NCBI GenBank assembly: GCA_003215355.1
Contig: QCKL01000009.1
Location: forward strand, 1-50,815
Origin: Prochlorococcus sp. AG-409-O23
GTDB lineage: Bacteria; Cyanobacteriota; Cyanobacteriia; PCC-6307; Cyanobiaceae
Length of the DNA: 50,815 nucleotides
Reading direction: 5' to 3'
The notes beneath the pieces are model-generated. The model saw nothing but the letters and a program-made list of their open reading frames with translations, made no database searches and was not told where the DNA came from. Of the stretch, positions 20,996 through 32,459 are shown piece by piece. Position numbers and translations under genes: made by a program. Each line of letters opens with the position of its first letter. Positions within the stretch are counted from its first letter, which is position 1.

Positions 20996-22028
20996 GACAA
21001 AAACTAATCAAACTTCAGAAATTAAAAGTCGTGTTGCGATCTCCTTAGGAGACCCCGCAGGGATAGGCATAGAAGTAATTCTCAAAGCTCTGGGTTCCTC
21101 AAAATTACCCACAGCAATGCAGCCGATATTAATTGGATGTCGCAAGACTGTGCAGCAGATTTATTCACAACTCAAATTACAGGGAATAAAGGCATTAGCC
21201 GATCCAAAACACTTAGATATTCTGGACCTTCCCCTAAGAGAAGGGTTCAATCCAGGGCACCCAAATGCCAATACTGGAGAAGCCAGTTTCGATTGGTTAA
21301 CAAGGGCAACTGAATTACTCATTAACAAGCAAGCAAGAGCTCTTGTTACAGGTCCAATCTCAAAGAATGCCTGGAATCAAGCAGGACATCCCTACCCAGG
21401 GCAAACAGAACGAATAGCCGAAATGGCAGGTTCTAAAAATCCTTCAATGCTTTTCACTGCAATCTCTCCAAAGAATTCATGGAGATTAAACACCCTTTTA
21501 GCGACAACGCATATCCCACTTTCAGAAGTTCCAAAACATTTATGTCCTGAATTGATTATCTCAAAATTGAATACATTAATGAATTTCTGCCAAAGGTTTC
21601 ACACTTATCCAAAACTTGCTGTTGCTGGCCTAAATCCTCATTCTGGAGAAAACGGAATTCTTGGGAATGAAGAAATTGAATGGCTCATTCCTACATTGAT
21701 GAAATGGAAATCTGACAATAAAAGTATTCTTTTAGAAGGTCCAATACCACCTGATACTTGCTGGATTTCCGCCTCCAAAGCCTGGCAAGGGATATCCTCT
21801 CCAAATAGTCCAAATGGAATACTGGCTTTATATCATGATCAAGGATTAATTCCGATAAAGACAATTGCGTTTGAAGAAGCAGTCAATACAACTTTAGGTT
21901 TACCTTTCATCCGCACATCACCAGATCATGGGACAGGTTTTGATATTGCAGGGAAAGGTATTGCCAACGAAACCAGCATGCTTGCTGCATTACAAGCAGC
22001 ATGGGAATTCACAGCAATCAATACTTAA
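20994..22028 (+). CDS. pdxA: 4-hydroxythreonine-4-phosphate dehydrogenase
   Basis: Oxidises 4-phosphohydroxy-L-threonine in pyridoxal phosphate synthesis. Recognised by VAISLGDPAGIGIEV at the start, LVTGPISKNAWNQAGHPYPGQTERIAEM, LNPHSGENGILGNEE, and the metal-binding region YHDQGLIPIKTIAFEEAVNTTLGLPFIRTSPDHGTGFDIAGKG. Length 344 fits the family. The 3' end overlaps the stop of accB on the other strand by four bases. Confidence 0.93.
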   Translation: MTKTNQTSEIKSRVAISLGDPAGIGIEVILKALGSSKLPTAMQPILIGCRKTVQQIYSQLKLQGIKALADPKHLDILDLPLREGFNPGHPNANTGEASFDWLTRATELLINKQARALVTGPISKNAWNQAGHPYPGQTERIAEMAGSKNPSMLFTAISPKNSWRLNTLLATTHIPLSEVPKHLCPELIISKLNTLMNFCQRFHTYPKLAVAGLNPHSGENGILGNEEIEWLIPTLMKWKSDNKSILLEGPIPPDTCWISASKAWQGISSPNSPNGILALYHDQGLIPIKTIAFEEAVNTTLGLPFIRTSPDHGTGFDIAGKGIANETSMLAALQAAWEFTAINT

Positions 22029-22522
22029 GAAGGTTTAACCCTCATCAATGCCTGACCGAACTCCACAGGTGTGCCGTTCTCAACAAGTATCTCGATTATT
22101 TCACCACTGAACTCTGACTCAAGTTCATTCATTAACTTCATTGCCTCAAGAATGCATACAGTCTGACCAACTGCTATTCGACTGCCAACTTCTACGAAAG
22201 AAGGCTCACCGGGAGCAGGAGCCCTATAAAAGGTCCCAACCATCGGCGCAGTTACTTCAACGAAGTCTGCCTTCGAGCCAGGCACAGCAGGGGGTGGGCT
22301 ACTAGGAGGAGATGGTTCAACTATTAATTGAGGCGACACAGAAGCCTGTGGCTGTTCAAGGTTGGAGACTTGCATTACAGGAGGAAGCCCAGCCGCAGTA
22401 GGCAGGTTTCGCCTTAATTCCAAGCGAAAGTCTTCGCCTTCTAGGCGAAATTCTTGGATGTCACTGTCGGCCAAAGCAGCCAACAACCGATGAAGTTCGT
22501 CGTGATCAAGTTGCATGGTCAT
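22025..22522 (-). CDS. accB: Biotin carboxyl carrier protein of acetyl-CoA carboxylase
   Basis: Carries CO2 on biotin between the carboxylase and transferase parts of acetyl-CoA carboxylase, the first step in fatty acid synthesis. The biotinylated lysine lies in [14 protein letters not shown]. An N-terminal helix region ([25 protein letters not shown]) and a Pro-rich linker ([15 protein letters not shown]) come before the lipoyl-like domain. The start ATG overlaps the efp stop as ATGA, so the two are translationally coupled. Confidence 0.95.
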   Translation of the reverse strand: MTMQLDHDELHRLLAALADSDIQEFRLEGEDFRLELRRNLPTAAGLPPVMQVSNLEQPQASVSPQLIVEPSPPSSPPPAVPGSKADFVEVTAPMVGTFYRAPAPGEPSFVEVGSRIAVGQTVCILEAMKLMNELESEFSGEIIEILVENGTPVEFGQALMRVKPS

Positions 22523-23082
22523 TGGTTCTCGCGGCCTAGATAACTGTCATTACGCGTGTCAACCTTGATCTTCTCCCCAACAGAGATAAATAAAGGCACC
22601 ATCACCTGTGCACCAGTCTCAAGGATGGCAGGCTTTGTACCTCCAGTGGCTGTATCACCTTTAACACCAGGATCTGTCTCCTTGATTTCAAGCACCACAG
22701 AATTGGGGAGCTCAACCTCAAGCGGTTTACCATTCCAAGAAACCACATTGACCTCCATTCCCTCCTTTAGATACTTACGACTTTGGCCGATTTGCTCAGC
22801 GGTAAGCCTTGTCTCCTCATAACTAGACATATCCATAAATACGTAATCTCCTGATTCCATATAAGTGTGCTGCAACGTGGATTTCTCAAGCAAGGCCTGA
22901 GGCAACATTTCACCAGCTCGAAATGTTTTCTCCACAACATTGCCAGTTTGGACAGCTTTGAGCTTTGTTCGAACAAACGCAGAGCCCTTGCCAGGCTTTA
23001 CATGTAAGAACTCAACAACACGCCAGACGGCTCCATCAAGTTCAATTGTGGTGCCAGTGCGGAAGTCGTTACTAGAGATCAT
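22519..23082 (-). CDS. efp: Translation elongation factor P
   Basis: Helps ribosomes through polyproline stretches. I chose the ATG at 23080-23082 ([17 protein letters not shown]), giving 187 residues, the normal EF-P length; a longer frame to 23121 exists. The loop with the modifiable residue reads [14 protein letters not shown] (a lysine at the usual site). [25 protein letters not shown] and [22 protein letters not shown] follow. Coupled to accB, as is common in cyanobacteria. Confidence 0.95.
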   Translation of the reverse strand: MISSNDFRTGTTIELDGAVWRVVEFLHVKPGKGSAFVRTKLKAVQTGNVVEKTFRAGEMLPQALLEKSTLQHTYMESGDYVFMDMSSYEETRLTAEQIGQSRKYLKEGMEVNVVSWNGKPLEVELPNSVVLEIKETDPGVKGDTATGGTKPAILETGAQVMVPLFISVGEKIKVDTRNDSYLGRENQ

Positions 23083-23144
23083 TCCCGCGGAACGGATTAG
23101 GGGATCATAAGGCTGTGCCAAAGTTCATCAAGAAAGAATTACTC

Positions 23145-24221
23145 ATGGCAATTCAAAGAATTCTCAGTTTCCTATTGACCTTCTTCACTTTGCTAGGCCT
23201 GTCATGGAATCAACCAGCCATAGCTGCACTGCCTCCAGGCAATGCCATTAAAGATCCTTATGCAATTCTGCGAACAGCTTTGCCCTTAGAACAACAAGAT
23301 CTTCGGGAACTGCAAAAAAAACTAGAAGATACCAGTGATGCATTAAGAGGCAAGCGCTGGCCAACTCTGGAAGACGCCGCTTACTCGACCTCATTCCAAC
23401 TAAACAGACGTAAAAATGCCATCCTTGATGAACTCCCAGCAACAAAGCAAAAAGAAGGGGAACAACTTTTAAATTCCTTAGCAGAAGATCTTGATGGACT
23501 GATAAAAGTCACAACTGAAAAAAATAAAACAGCTTTTATAGATAAGCGCCAAAAGAGCCTTGAAAAAATTGGAGATCTAGAAGCCCTCGTTCTCAAAGAA
23601 GAATTCCCCTACAAGATCCCAGAAGAATTTAATGATCTTCCTCGACTCCTGGGAAGAGCTGACGTTTCAATAGAAACAAGTAAAGGTAAAATGCTTGCAG
23701 TAATTGATGGTTATAATGCTCCACTTACAGCAGGATCATTTATTGACCTATCATTAAAAGGTTTTTATGATGGCCTTCCATTTTCCAGAGCTGAAGACTT
23801 TTATGTTCTCCAAACTGGAGATCCAGAAGGCTCTGAAATTGGATATATCGATCCAAAAACCAATACTGAACGTCATGTCCCGCTTGAGATACGAGTTACA
23901 GGAGAAGCAGAGACGCTTTATAACGAAACATTCGAAGAGGTAGGACTTTTCACACAAGCACCTGTTCTGCCATTTGCAACATTAGGAACGCTTGGATGGG
24001 CTCATTCAGGCCAAGCATTAGATGATGGCTCCTCACAATTCTTCTTCTTCCTATATGAAGCAGAATTGAATCCAGCTGGTAAAAACTTAATTGATGGTCG
24101 CAATGCAGCTTTTGGTTACATAATCGAAGGCTCTGAGGTACTAAATAAATTAGGGATTGATGATCGAATCATATCAATCAAGGTCATTAATGGTGCAGAT
24201 CGTTTAAAACAAAACGGTTGA
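23145..24221 (+). CDS. Lumenal cyclophilin-type peptidyl-prolyl isomerase (CYP38/TLP40-like), 358 aa
   Basis: Probably a thylakoid-lumen or periplasmic protein involved in photosystem II assembly, by analogy to plant CYP38. A signal peptide (MAIQRILSFLLTFFTLLGLSWNQPAIAA) is followed by an N-terminal helical bundle with leucine-zipper character (LEQQDLRELQKKLEDTSDALRGKRW). The C-terminal cyclophilin-like domain starts near residue 175 (VSIETSKGKMLAVIDGYNAPLTAGSFIDLSLKGFYDGLPFSR). I took the ATG at 23145 because the signal peptide begins there; the frame opens at 23115. Confidence 0.88.
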   Translation: MAIQRILSFLLTFFTLLGLSWNQPAIAALPPGNAIKDPYAILRTALPLEQQDLRELQKKLEDTSDALRGKRWPTLEDAAYSTSFQLNRRKNAILDELPATKQKEGEQLLNSLAEDLDGLIKVTTEKNKTAFIDKRQKSLEKIGDLEALVLKEEFPYKIPEEFNDLPRLLGRADVSIETSKGKMLAVIDGYNAPLTAGSFIDLSLKGFYDGLPFSRAEDFYVLQTGDPEGSEIGYIDPKTNTERHVPLEIRVTGEAETLYNETFEEVGLFTQAPVLPFATLGTLGWAHSGQALDDGSSQFFFFLYEAELNPAGKNLIDGRNAAFGYIIEGSEVLNKLGIDDRIISIKVINGADRLKQNG

Positions 24222-24230
24222 GGTTTAAAA

Positions 24231-25214
24231 GTGAGCGAAACACTTGCTCAAATTGGCGAGCTAGAGATTCTGACTCGCCTTAAACAATTTGTGCCTGCAG
24301 GTCAAATTGACGATGACACGGCATTAATACATCTTTCTGGGGAAAATCTAATTATCAATACTGATATGCTTGTAGAGGGAGTACATTTCAGTGAAAAAAC
24401 TACATCACCTCAAGACGTAGGTTGGAGAGCAATTGCTGCAAATATTTCAGATCTTGCTGCTAGCGGCGCAGGCCAAATTATTGGGATAACTGTTGGATTA
24501 GTAGCTCCTCCACAAACTGAATGGGATTGGGTGCATAAAGTGTATATAGGGATTGAAAAAGCCCTCAAGAGCTATGGCGGGGATTTACTTGGAGGGGACT
24601 GCTCGTGCGGTCAGCAACGAATCTTGTCAATCACAGCAATCGGAAAACTAGGTCCGATAAGACTTCATCGATCCAATGCAAGACCAGGAGACTATTTAGT
24701 AGTAAGCGGAGCTCATGGACTAAGCAGGCTTGGACTAGCCCTGTTATCAGCAGATCCACTTGCACAAACCAAACTATTAACAGACAGGCTCAAACAGCTC
24801 GCAATTCTTCAGCATCAAAGACCTATCCCTCCTCTCCAAGCACTAAGGACACTTGAATTATGCAAGCCAAATTACTTGCCATGGAGAGCTGCTGGAACAG
24901 ATAGCAGTGATGGCCTACTAGAAGCAGTGCGCTGCCTATCTTCCAGCAGCGGGTGCCAAGCAGTTTTAAACCCTAATGAACTTCCTCGAAGTCACGATTG
25001 GCCTCAAGGAAGTCATTGGGATGAATGGTGTCTTAATGGTGGAGAAGACTTTCAACTAGTTTTAAGTCTCCCTCAAGAGTGGGGCAAAGCATGGCTGAAA
25101 GCATTCCCCGCCAGTCGTGAAATTGGCTACATGAAACACGGAGACCCAAAAGTTACATGGCCTAATGGAACGACCATACAAGCTAAAAAATCCTCAACCT
25201 TTAAACACTTTTAA
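24231..25214 (+). CDS. thiL: Thiamine-monophosphate kinase
   Basis: Phosphorylates thiamine monophosphate to the active diphosphate using ATP. Family motifs: IDDDTALI, NTDMLVEGVHF, DVGWRAIAANISDLAASGA, GGDLLGGDCS, and the late GGEDFQLVLSLP. The start is GTG at 24231, 9 bases after the cyclophilin stop, so the two genes are probably one operon. Confidence 0.93.
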   Translation: MSETLAQIGELEILTRLKQFVPAGQIDDDTALIHLSGENLIINTDMLVEGVHFSEKTTSPQDVGWRAIAANISDLAASGAGQIIGITVGLVAPPQTEWDWVHKVYIGIEKALKSYGGDLLGGDCSCGQQRILSITAIGKLGPIRLHRSNARPGDYLVVSGAHGLSRLGLALLSADPLAQTKLLTDRLKQLAILQHQRPIPPLQALRTLELCKPNYLPWRAAGTDSSDGLLEAVRCLSSSSGCQAVLNPNELPRSHDWPQGSHWDEWCLNGGEDFQLVLSLPQEWGKAWLKAFPASREIGYMKHGDPKVTWPNGTTIQAKKSSTFKHF

Positions 25215-25218
25215 AAGA

Positions 25219-25260
25219 TAAAAAATATTAAAGCAACCTCATTTAGCTAAACGAGGTTGC
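25219..25260 (-). terminator. Terminator of gap2
   Basis: On the minus strand GCAACCTC (25253-25260) pairs with GAGGTTGC (25233-25240) around a 12-base loop and is followed by a U-rich tail. It stands 18 bases past the gap2 stop, and thiL converges on it, so it may work in both directions. Confidence 0.75.
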
Positions 25261-25278
25261 TGTGGAATCACTAGAAAT

Positions 25279-26301
25279 TTACTTCCACTTCTTAGATACA
25301 ATCTCAGCTAAATCAACTACACGCTGGCTATATCCCCATTCGTTGTCATACCAAGCAAGAACTTTAATAAGGTTGTCACCTATTGCCATTGTCAGTGCTT
25401 CATCAACAATTGTTGACTCATTAGTACCGGCATAATCAGTAGATACCAATGGTAAATCTCCATATTTAATTATCCCCTTCATAGAACTCTCTGAAGCGGC
25501 CTTCAAAGCAGCATTGACTTCCTCAGCAGTTGTAGAGCGCCCAGATTCAAACACCAAATCAACTGCTGAAACATTAGGAGTAGGAACACGCATAGCTATA
25601 CCAGTCAACTTTCCCTTCATCTGGGGATAAACCAAAGCCACAGCTTTAGCCGCACCAGTTGATGTCGGGACAATATTCATTGCAGCTGCACGTGCTCTAC
25701 GTAAATCTCGATGACTATTATCCAAAATCCGCTGATCACCTGTATAGCTATGAATAGTTGTCATTAACCCCTTATTGATCCCAAAGGTTTGATCCAAAAC
25801 TTTCACAATTGGAGCCAAACAATTGGTAGTACAGCTTGCATTACTCAAAATATTGAAGTCTTCATGGCGATATTGATCAGCGTTTACCCCTACGACATAC
25901 GTACCTACACCATCACCTTTGCCAGGTGCAGTAAGAATCACCTTCTTAGCTCCAGCCTCAAGATGCTTGCTGGCTCCTACATCTGTATTAAATACACCGG
26001 TTGACTCGATTACTAAATCAATTCCCCAATCCTTCCAGGGCAAATTAAGTGGATTGCGATCAGAGAAGCATTTGATCTGTTTGCCATTAATTATGAATGT
26101 ATCGTCTGAATGGCTAATTTCTGCGTCTTTGATCTGACCAAGAATCGAGTCATATTTCAATAAATGAGCACAAGTCTTTGGATCGGAAGTGACATTGATG
26201 CCTACGACCTCAATTCCTGTGTTTGAGCCCCTACTCAACCAGCAACGCATGAAATTGCGCCCAATTCGTCCAAATCCATTGATCGCAACGCGCAAGGTCA
26301 T
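25279..26301 (-). CDS. gap2: Glyceraldehyde-3-phosphate dehydrogenase, Calvin-cycle type
   Basis: Reduces 1,3-bisphosphoglycerate in the Calvin cycle using NADPH or NADH. The Rossmann start is [19 protein letters not shown], and the catalytic Cys157 is in [12 protein letters not shown]. Later motifs [34 protein letters not shown] and [17 protein letters not shown] complete the family. The [12 protein letters not shown]-type start region and 340-residue length fit cyanobacterial Gap2 rather than glycolytic Gap1. Confidence 0.93.
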   Translation of the reverse strand: MTLRVAINGFGRIGRNFMRCWLSRGSNTGIEVVGINVTSDPKTCAHLLKYDSILGQIKDAEISHSDDTFIINGKQIKCFSDRNPLNLPWKDWGIDLVIESTGVFNTDVGASKHLEAGAKKVILTAPGKGDGVGTYVVGVNADQYRHEDFNILSNASCTTNCLAPIVKVLDQTFGINKGLMTTIHSYTGDQRILDNSHRDLRRARAAAMNIVPTSTGAAKAVALVYPQMKGKLTGIAMRVPTPNVSAVDLVFESGRSTTAEEVNAALKAASESSMKGIIKYGDLPLVSTDYAGTNESTIVDEALTMAIGDNLIKVLAWYDNEWGYSQRVVDLAEIVSKKWK

Positions 26302-26495
26302 ATCAAAAGCGGTGAGGCCGCAAACTAAGTAGGGACGCGATCATACAGAAATGCGGCGCCTTTCTACTTCCCAGGTCTCCATTCAATCGACAGTCCACCC
26401 TCAATACCTTGAAAGATCGCCAATTCACACAAGATTGGAGAAGATGAGCCTGAACAAAAAGTCTGACTTATCTTTCGTTCATCTCACCTCAACCT

Positions 26496-27944
26496 TTGAC
26501 AAGCCCGCTCAACCACCAACAACACATCCACTTCATTGGAATTGGAGGAATTGGCATGTCTGCGTTGGCAAAGATTATGGCTCATCGAGGATATTCCGTA
26601 TCAGGCTCCGACAAAAGAAAAGCAAGTGAACTAGCTCATTTAACTGATGAAGGAATCAAAATTTTTCTACAACAAAGCTCGTCAAATATCAATGAAATTA
26701 CCCAATTTGTTGAAATACCACCATTAGTGGTCATCAGTACGGCAATTCCAAAAAATAATCCTGAACTCAAAGCTGCTATCCAAGAAAAACTAGAGATATG
26801 GCATCGTTCAGACCTTTTAGCTGCGCTAATTGATGGACAAGCGTCTATTGCAGTAGCTGGTAGTCATGGCAAAACTACAACAAGCACAATTATCACGACA
26901 TTATTGGCAGAGTCTGGCCAAGACCCAACTGCAATTATTGGAGGATCAGTACCGTTCTACCAAAGTAATGGACATGCAGGGCAAGGAAGATTATTGGTAG
27001 CTGAAGCTGATGAATCTGATGGCACTTTAGTTAAATTTCAACCTTCTCTTGGCGTAATAACAAATTTGGAACTAGATCACATAGATCACTATTGCAATCT
27101 TGATGCGCTTATCCAAACCATGAGAGATTTTAGCCGCAAATGTAATCGAGTACTAGCTAATTATGATTGTGAGAATCTAAGAAATAATTTCAAAGCTTCA
27201 TCCTGGTGGTCAGTCAAAGAATCTGAAGGCCTTGATTTTGCAGGCTTACCCATACAATTTGATGGCAAGCAAACTATTGCTAATTTCTTTGAAAAGGGAA
27301 AGTTCATTGATCAAATTATTCTCCCAATCCCCGGCATTCATAATCTAAGCAACACAATTGCAGCAATCGCTGCTTGCAGATTAGAAGGCATACCATTTAA
27401 TCAATTAAAAAAAGGAATAGCACTGCTCACGCCGCCAAAACGTCGATTTGAATTCCGCGGACTTTGGAACGAGCGTTTAATTGTTGATGACTATGCACAT
27501 CATCCAAGTGAAATCCAAGCAACCCTTGCAATGGCAAGGCTCATGGTCAACACTAAGCAAACCCCTCTTCCATTAACACCTAAACGATTACTCGTTATTT
27601 TCCAGCCTCATCGATATAGTCGAACGAATGAATTTCTTAATGAGTTTGCTAAGGAGCTTGGAGTCGCTGATGTCATTCTTTTAGCTCCTATTTATTCGGC
27701 TGGAGAATGCCCTTTAGAAGGGGTAAGTAATCATTCCCTAGCAAAATGCATTCAAAAAATATATCCCAAGCATCAAGTCTTCACTGCAGATAATCTTGAG
27801 CAACTAAGCCTGCTGGTTCAAAAAAATAGTCGCAAAAATGATCTGATATTGACTATGGGTGCAGGTGACATCAACAGGATATGGGACAAGCTCGCAATTC
27901 AATCACACAAAAATCAATGGCTACCGAACAACCTGGCAGCCTGA
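26496..27944 (+). CDS. murC: UDP-N-acetylmuramate--L-alanine ligase
   Basis: Adds the first amino acid to the peptidoglycan precursor in the cytoplasm. Motifs: [17 protein letters not shown], the ATP-binding [23 protein letters not shown], and [10 protein letters not shown]. The start is a TTG at 26496 (MTSPLNHQQ); no ATG precedes the conserved glycine-rich motif. The end overlaps murB by 64 bases, and the pair is normal for cyanobacteria. Confidence 0.94.
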   Translation: MTSPLNHQQHIHFIGIGGIGMSALAKIMAHRGYSVSGSDKRKASELAHLTDEGIKIFLQQSSSNINEITQFVEIPPLVVISTAIPKNNPELKAAIQEKLEIWHRSDLLAALIDGQASIAVAGSHGKTTTSTIITTLLAESGQDPTAIIGGSVPFYQSNGHAGQGRLLVAEADESDGTLVKFQPSLGVITNLELDHIDHYCNLDALIQTMRDFSRKCNRVLANYDCENLRNNFKASSWWSVKESEGLDFAGLPIQFDGKQTIANFFEKGKFIDQIILPIPGIHNLSNTIAAIAACRLEGIPFNQLKKGIALLTPPKRRFEFRGLWNERLIVDDYAHHPSEIQATLAMARLMVNTKQTPLPLTPKRLLVIFQPHRYSRTNEFLNEFAKELGVADVILLAPIYSAGECPLEGVSNHSLAKCIQKIYPKHQVFTADNLEQLSLLVQKNSRKNDLILTMGAGDINRIWDKLAIQSHKNQWLPNNLAA

Positions 27945-28843
27945 GCCTCAAAAATGGGGTTGAGCTTCAAAGATTCGCACCCCTTGCAAATTTAACTACT
28001 TGGCGGGTTGGAGGCACTGCCGAATGGCTTGCAGAGCCAAGTAATTTGGAGGAGGTCAAACAAATTATTGATTGGGCATTTACAAACAAAATCCCATGTC
28101 AAGTGCTTGGAGCAGGCTCCAATCTCTTAATAAATGACAGTGGAATAAATGGATTAAGTCTTTGCATGAGGAAACTGCATGGCAGCAAGCTTGACCAAAA
28201 GACTGGAATCGTCGAAGCAGTATGCGGCGAACCTATTCCCACATTGGCAAGACGTGCAGCACGAGCGGGACTAAAAGGTCTTGAATGGGCTGTAGGTATT
28301 CCTGGAACAGCTGGAGGGGCCGCTGTAATGAATGCAGGGGCTCAAGGTTCCTGCATGGCGGAGATCTTGGAATCAGTGCTAGTCATGCCATTAAACGGCC
28401 AAGATCCTTTTGAAATAACCTGCGATGAACTTGAATATTCATACCGCAATAGCCTTTTACAAAAAGAAAAACTGATTGTTCTTTCAATACGTTTGCGTCT
28501 TGAACCTGGTCATGATTGCAAAGAACTGAACACAATCACCAATAAAAATCTCAGTCATCGCAAGAATACCCAGCCTTATCATTTGCCTACTTGTGGCAGT
28601 GTGTTTCGCAACCCTGAACCACTCAAAGCAGGTAGAATTATTGAAGAACTTGGCTTAAAAGGTCTCCAAATAGGAGGTGCCAAAATTTCCACAATGCACG
28701 GTAACTTTATTATCAATAATGGTGAGGCTTCTGCTGCAGACATTTTGTCGTTAATTGCCCTAATCCAAGAAAAAGTCCTAGAAGCCCATGGCGTATTACT
28801 CCATCCAGAAGTAAAACAACTGGGCTTCGACTCAAACGATTAA
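27881..28843 (+). CDS. murB: UDP-N-acetylenolpyruvoylglucosamine reductase
   Basis: Makes UDP-MurNAc with NADPH and FAD. FAD-binding motifs are [15 protein letters not shown] and LGAGSNLLI. Others are [31 protein letters not shown] and [12 protein letters not shown]. The start may be the ATG at 27881 or the one at 27917 (MATEQPGSL), twelve codons later. Both lie inside the end of murC. Confidence 0.93.
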   Translation: MGQARNSITQKSMATEQPGSLSLKNGVELQRFAPLANLTTWRVGGTAEWLAEPSNLEEVKQIIDWAFTNKIPCQVLGAGSNLLINDSGINGLSLCMRKLHGSKLDQKTGIVEAVCGEPIPTLARRAARAGLKGLEWAVGIPGTAGGAAVMNAGAQGSCMAEILESVLVMPLNGQDPFEITCDELEYSYRNSLLQKEKLIVLSIRLRLEPGHDCKELNTITNKNLSHRKNTQPYHLPTCGSVFRNPEPLKAGRIIEELGLKGLQIGGAKISTMHGNFIINNGEASAADILSLIALIQEKVLEAHGVLLHPEVKQLGFDSND

Positions 28844-28867
28844 TCTCCGCATACGTCCAGCAAAAAC

Positions 28868-29215
28868 ATGGCAGCATTCGGACTCCCAAATTTTGGCCAA
28901 CTTACCGAAGCCTTTCGGAAAGCCCAACAAATCCAACAAGATGCTCAAAAGCTGCAGGAAGAGCTTGATGAAATGGAGATTGAAGGCAAAAGCCAAGATG
29001 GAAGAGCAAGCGTTTGGCTTTCTGGTAACCAAAAGCCGATTCGCATACGTCTAGAGCCCTCCCTACTTGCAGAAGCGCCTTCGATCATCGAATCAGCGAC
29101 CTTAGAAGCACTACAAACTGCTTATGAGCTTTCAACAACAAATATGAAAAATAAAATGGAAGAAATTACTGGAGGATTAAACCTTAATATCCCTGGTATT
29201 AGTGATGGAAACTAA
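28868..29215 (+). CDS. YbaB/EbfC-family nucleoid-associated protein, 115 aa
   Basis: A small dimeric DNA-binding protein of the YbaB/EbfC family. It starts [36 protein letters not shown], with the usual long helix, then [19 protein letters not shown] and an amphipathic C-terminal helix. Such proteins bind DNA broadly. The 3' end overlaps rsgA on the other strand by 17 bases. Confidence 0.88.
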   Translation: MAAFGLPNFGQLTEAFRKAQQIQQDAQKLQEELDEMEIEGKSQDGRASVWLSGNQKPIRIRLEPSLLAEAPSIIESATLEALQTAYELSTTNMKNKMEEITGGLNLNIPGISDGN

Positions 29216-30164
29216 TCAATTCCTCTAAACATTTACGATAATGAGCATACCTCTCCCAATTTTTTTCAACCACGCACCCAGGCTCATCTCTATGCAAACA
29301 ATCACGAAATTTACAGTTATTCACTTCTAATTGATTTCGTAATTCTGGGAAAAGTAAAGAAAGTTTATGAGGAACAATTGATAATTCAGGCCTATTAAAG
29401 CCGGGGGAATCAGCGACTAAAGAACTATCTCCAATTGAATAAAGTTCAACATTACGAGTTGTATGTTGACCTCGTCGCAACTTCCCAGATAACCCACCAA
29501 CTCTAACTGTTTGTCCTGGTAGAAAATAGTTGAGCAAGCTACTCTTTCCAACTCCTGAAGGCCCACATAGAACCGTTAACTTTGAAGACCTGAGTCTTAA
29601 CAGCAAAGAATCAATACCTTCCCCAGTTTTAATCGAAACTGCAATTGGCTGATAACCCCAATCACTAAGTCTGCTCAACTGCACATTCAATTCTTTTGGT
29701 TCAATTAGATCTCGCTTTGTCAAAACAAGGCATACATTGATACCAGAGTGTTCAGCAGCCAACAAAAAACGACTGGCTTGGTCAAATGCAAAAGCAGGTT
29801 CCTTCAAGGCAATAACAACTGCTAATTGACTTACGTTTGCTACAGAAGGCCTATTTAGCTGATTTTTTCTTGGCTCAACATCACTGATCACAGCCCTGCA
29901 TGTATCCCAATCTATTTGTTCTAGAGTCACAATATCTCCAACATATACTTTAGATCCAAGATGATTCAATCTACTTCTTAAAGTACATAATAAACGCGGT
30001 AAATTATTGGAATCTGATGAAACAAAAGCTTGATCTTGCGTGTTGATACTATCAAGTTCCACTTGAAGATAATTAGCTTTAGCGGCTACAACAATTCCCT
30101 TATTACAATCTTGACTAGCAAGCACAACGAACCACCAACAACCTAGCCCAACCCTTAGCTTCAT
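29199..30164 (-). CDS. rsgA: Small ribosomal subunit GTPase RsgA
   Basis: A GTPase that checks maturation of the 30S ribosome. The GTPase motifs are circularly permuted as in the family: G4 LTKRDL, G1 [13 protein letters not shown]3 DSPGF. An N-terminal OB-fold and a C-terminal zinc motif ([14 protein letters not shown]) complete it. The first 12 residues of the longest frame ([12 protein letters not shown]) lie inside the sulfurtransferase gene and are doubtful; a GTG at 30123-30125 would reduce the overlap. Confidence 0.93.
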   Translation of the reverse strand: MKLRVGLGCWWFVVLASQDCNKGIVVAAKANYLQVELDSINTQDQAFVSSDSNNLPRLLCTLRSRLNHLGSKVYVGDIVTLEQIDWDTCRAVISDVEPRKNQLNRPSVANVSQLAVVIALKEPAFAFDQASRFLLAAEHSGINVCLVLTKRDLIEPKELNVQLSRLSDWGYQPIAVSIKTGEGIDSLLLRLRSSKLTVLCGPSGVGKSSLLNYFLPGQTVRVGGLSGKLRRGQHTTRNVELYSIGDSSLVADSPGFNRPELSIVPHKLSLLFPELRNQLEVNNCKFRDCLHRDEPGCVVEKNWERYAHYRKCLEELISFHH

Positions 30165-30360
30165 GAATTATTTCAACATGATGGCCAGCATCCCTAAGTC
30201 CAGGAATAACCATTGCTAATGGCTCGCCAGCATCAAGTTCTACCTGCAAAGATTGATCAGGGTCTAATCCTTCAATGGCCAAACGACATCTAATAAAATT
30301 AACAGGACAAGGTGTGCCTCGAAGATCAAGGTGAACTGAATTATTCGATAACTGCTTCAT
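30115..30360 (-). CDS. TusA/SirA-like sulfur carrier protein, 81 aa
   Basis: A small sulfur-handling protein. The family signature is [26 protein letters not shown], where the Cys of the CPxx motif would carry persulfide. The rest fits the two-layer fold ([27 protein letters not shown]). Possibly used in tRNA thiolation; partner enzymes are not visible here. It overlaps dnaJ by four bases and rsgA by about 11-50, so it lies within one chain of coupled genes. Confidence 0.85.
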   Translation of the reverse strand: MKQLSNNSVHLDLRGTPCPVNFIRCRLAIEGLDPDQSLQVELDAGEPLAMVIPGLRDAGHHVEIIHEAKGWARLLVVRCAC

Positions 30361-31484
30361 TCCTTTGATCCAAATAATCGAGAAAATAAACCACTATTAT
30401 GATGATGATTCTGAGGGCCCTTCGCAGAATAATGACTCGCTAAATTCTCTAACAAGCTTTTTTCATCGTCAGTAAGGCGAGTAGGCAGTTTTACATTCAC
30501 AGCAATACAATGATTTCCTCTGGCGACAGGATTGCCCAATTTCGGAATACCCTTATTCTCTAGAGTTAAAACTTCATTGGGTTGAGTTCCGCTAGGTATC
30601 TCAAGGCTCGAGGGACCATCTACTGTATCAACAATTATAGTATCTCCCAAGATTGCCTGTAGATAACTCACTTTAATCTCCGAATGAATAGTTACCCCAT
30701 CCCGCCTTAATTTTGGATGAGTTTTAACTTTCAAAAAGACATATAAATCACCAGGTGGTCCACCTCTTAACCCTGCATTCCCCTCCCCTGAAACTCTTAG
30801 ACGAGTACCAGTATCAACTCCCGGAGGAATATTAATACGTAACTTCTTTCTGACTTGAATAACTCCTTGTCCAGCACATTCGCCACAGGGATCAGCAATA
30901 ACTTGTCCTGATCCGCCACAGGTGGGGCATTCAGCTACTTGAGTAAAACTGCCAAAAGGAGTCCTGGTTGCTCTTCGGACCTGACCAGCTCCTCCACAGG
31001 TAGAACAAGTGGTTGGACCACTTCCAGGTTTCGCTCCATCTCCTCGACAGGTTGTACAGGTTTCTAAATGAGGAACTTTTATTTCCCTTTCTTGGCCAAA
31101 AACAGCTTTGTCAAAGTCAATTGTCAAGTCGTAACGCAAATCATCGCCCTGTTGCGGGCCACGACGCTGAGAACGAGCACCAGTAGCTCCTCCAAAGCCA
31201 CTGAAAAAAGTCTCAAACAAATCAGCAAAGCCACCCATATCTCCCATATCAGGCATGCCAGCACTTCCACCCAGGCCAGCCTCTCCAAACTGGTCATACC
31301 TTGCTCGTTTCTGAGGATCTCCTAGTACTTCATAAGCACGACCTATTTCCTTGAAGCGCTCTTCAGCTCCAGCTTCTTTATTGATGTCTGGATGATATTG
31401 ACGTGCAAGACGGCGATAGGCTCGCTTCAAAGTGTCACTATCAGCATCCCTGCTTACACCTAACAAGTCGTAGTAATCAGCCAT
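30357..31484 (-). CDS. dnaJ: Chaperone DnaJ
   Basis: Works with DnaK and GrpE in protein folding. The J domain has the H31-P32-D33 motif, followed by a Gly/Phe region ([16 protein letters not shown]). The zinc domain has four CxxCxGxG-type repeats: [24 protein letters not shown] and CGECAGQG. Length 375 is standard. It lies 45 bases after grpE on the same strand, a usual pair. Confidence 0.96.
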   Translation of the reverse strand: MADYYDLLGVSRDADSDTLKRAYRRLARQYHPDINKEAGAEERFKEIGRAYEVLGDPQKRARYDQFGEAGLGGSAGMPDMGDMGGFADLFETFFSGFGGATGARSQRRGPQQGDDLRYDLTIDFDKAVFGQEREIKVPHLETCTTCRGDGAKPGSGPTTCSTCGGAGQVRRATRTPFGSFTQVAECPTCGGSGQVIADPCGECAGQGVIQVRKKLRINIPPGVDTGTRLRVSGEGNAGLRGGPPGDLYVFLKVKTHPKLRRDGVTIHSEIKVSYLQAILGDTIIVDTVDGPSSLEIPSGTQPNEVLTLENKGIPKLGNPVARGNHCIAVNVKLPTRLTDDEKSLLENLASHYSAKGPQNHHHNSGLFSRLFGSKE

Positions 31485-31529
31485 CAGCTCTTCATCCCGA
31501 ATTTCACCATAAAGCCCAAACTCATTGGA

Positions 31530-32285
31530 TTAGGCCTCAGGGTCTGGGGAATCATTATTGTCACTTTGAATAGGCTCGGTTTCGTTTTCCAATTGCTGAG
31601 CACCAGTGTCAACTTGAGTCCCAGGGCCCATGGAAACTTTTACTAGAGCATGTCGTAAGACACGACCATTTAAGTGATACCCCCTTTGTAATTCCTCTAC
31701 AACTATGTCTTCAGCATGTTCATTACTGGGTTCACGAAGCACTGCTTCATGCAAAGTCGGGTCAAATGATTGACCTACAACCCGCATAGGAGCAACTCCT
31801 AGCTGTTTCAAAACATCTACAAGCTGCTTATACAGCCCTTGATAACTTCGATGTAAAGCCTGAGCTTCTTCTCCTTGAGGATCTAATTGCTGGCGCGCTC
31901 GCTCAAAGTTATCCACTACTGGAAGAATTTCCGTCAAAGTGCTGCAAGTGAGTTGTAATTTCAAATCATCTTGATCGCGACTCTGACGCTTACGGAAATT
32001 ATCAAAATCAGCGGCAATCCTCATGTACTGACTGCGAAGAGTTTCATGCTCCTTCTCGAGCTGCTGCAAACGAGCTTCATTCTCTTCCAATCGACTCGAG
32101 GAAGAAGTCTCTTGATGCTCTCCCTGTTGAGAGCCTGACTCATTAGAAGCAATTTCTTCTTGAATGCTCTGCGACTCCTCAGCTGTTGATGAAGAACCCT
32201 GAGTACTAATTTGCGCCTCTGAATCATTTGATCCAGAGATGGCTGGATCTTCTGCTGGAGATGGGGCCTGCGCTTCACCACTCAT
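31530..32285 (-). CDS. grpE: Nucleotide exchange factor GrpE
   Basis: Exchanges ADP for ATP on DnaK. I chose the ATG of 32283-32285 ([14 protein letters not shown]), 251 residues; the frame opens 20 codons upstream. A long Gln/Ser/Glu-rich N-terminus comes before the coiled-coil helix ([29 protein letters not shown]). The C-terminal beta domain has [14 protein letters not shown] and [24 protein letters not shown]. Confidence 0.95.
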   Translation of the reverse strand: MSGEAQAPSPAEDPAISGSNDSEAQISTQGSSSTAEESQSIQEEIASNESGSQQGEHQETSSSSRLEENEARLQQLEKEHETLRSQYMRIAADFDNFRKRQSRDQDDLKLQLTCSTLTEILPVVDNFERARQQLDPQGEEAQALHRSYQGLYKQLVDVLKQLGVAPMRVVGQSFDPTLHEAVLREPSNEHAEDIVVEELQRGYHLNGRVLRHALVKVSMGPGTQVDTGAQQLENETEPIQSDNNDSPDPEA

Positions 32286-32459
32286 GCGAACCAGTTGGAA
32301 ATTCTTATGTAGTACATGTTGATGGGCAAAGCCCTCCGAACACAAGCTGCGGAAGCCCGCACCTTCTTTTCAAATCAAATGGTCTGCACTGATGAGATAA
32401 TTCAACAAAGAAAACTTGAAAAAATTTAAATGATAGATCTTAAAAATTATTTGGATTCA

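Noticed and set aside
26351-26629. 92-codon frame at the start of murC
   Set aside because: Overlaps murC in another frame; the murC start motif HFIGIGGIG is clear.
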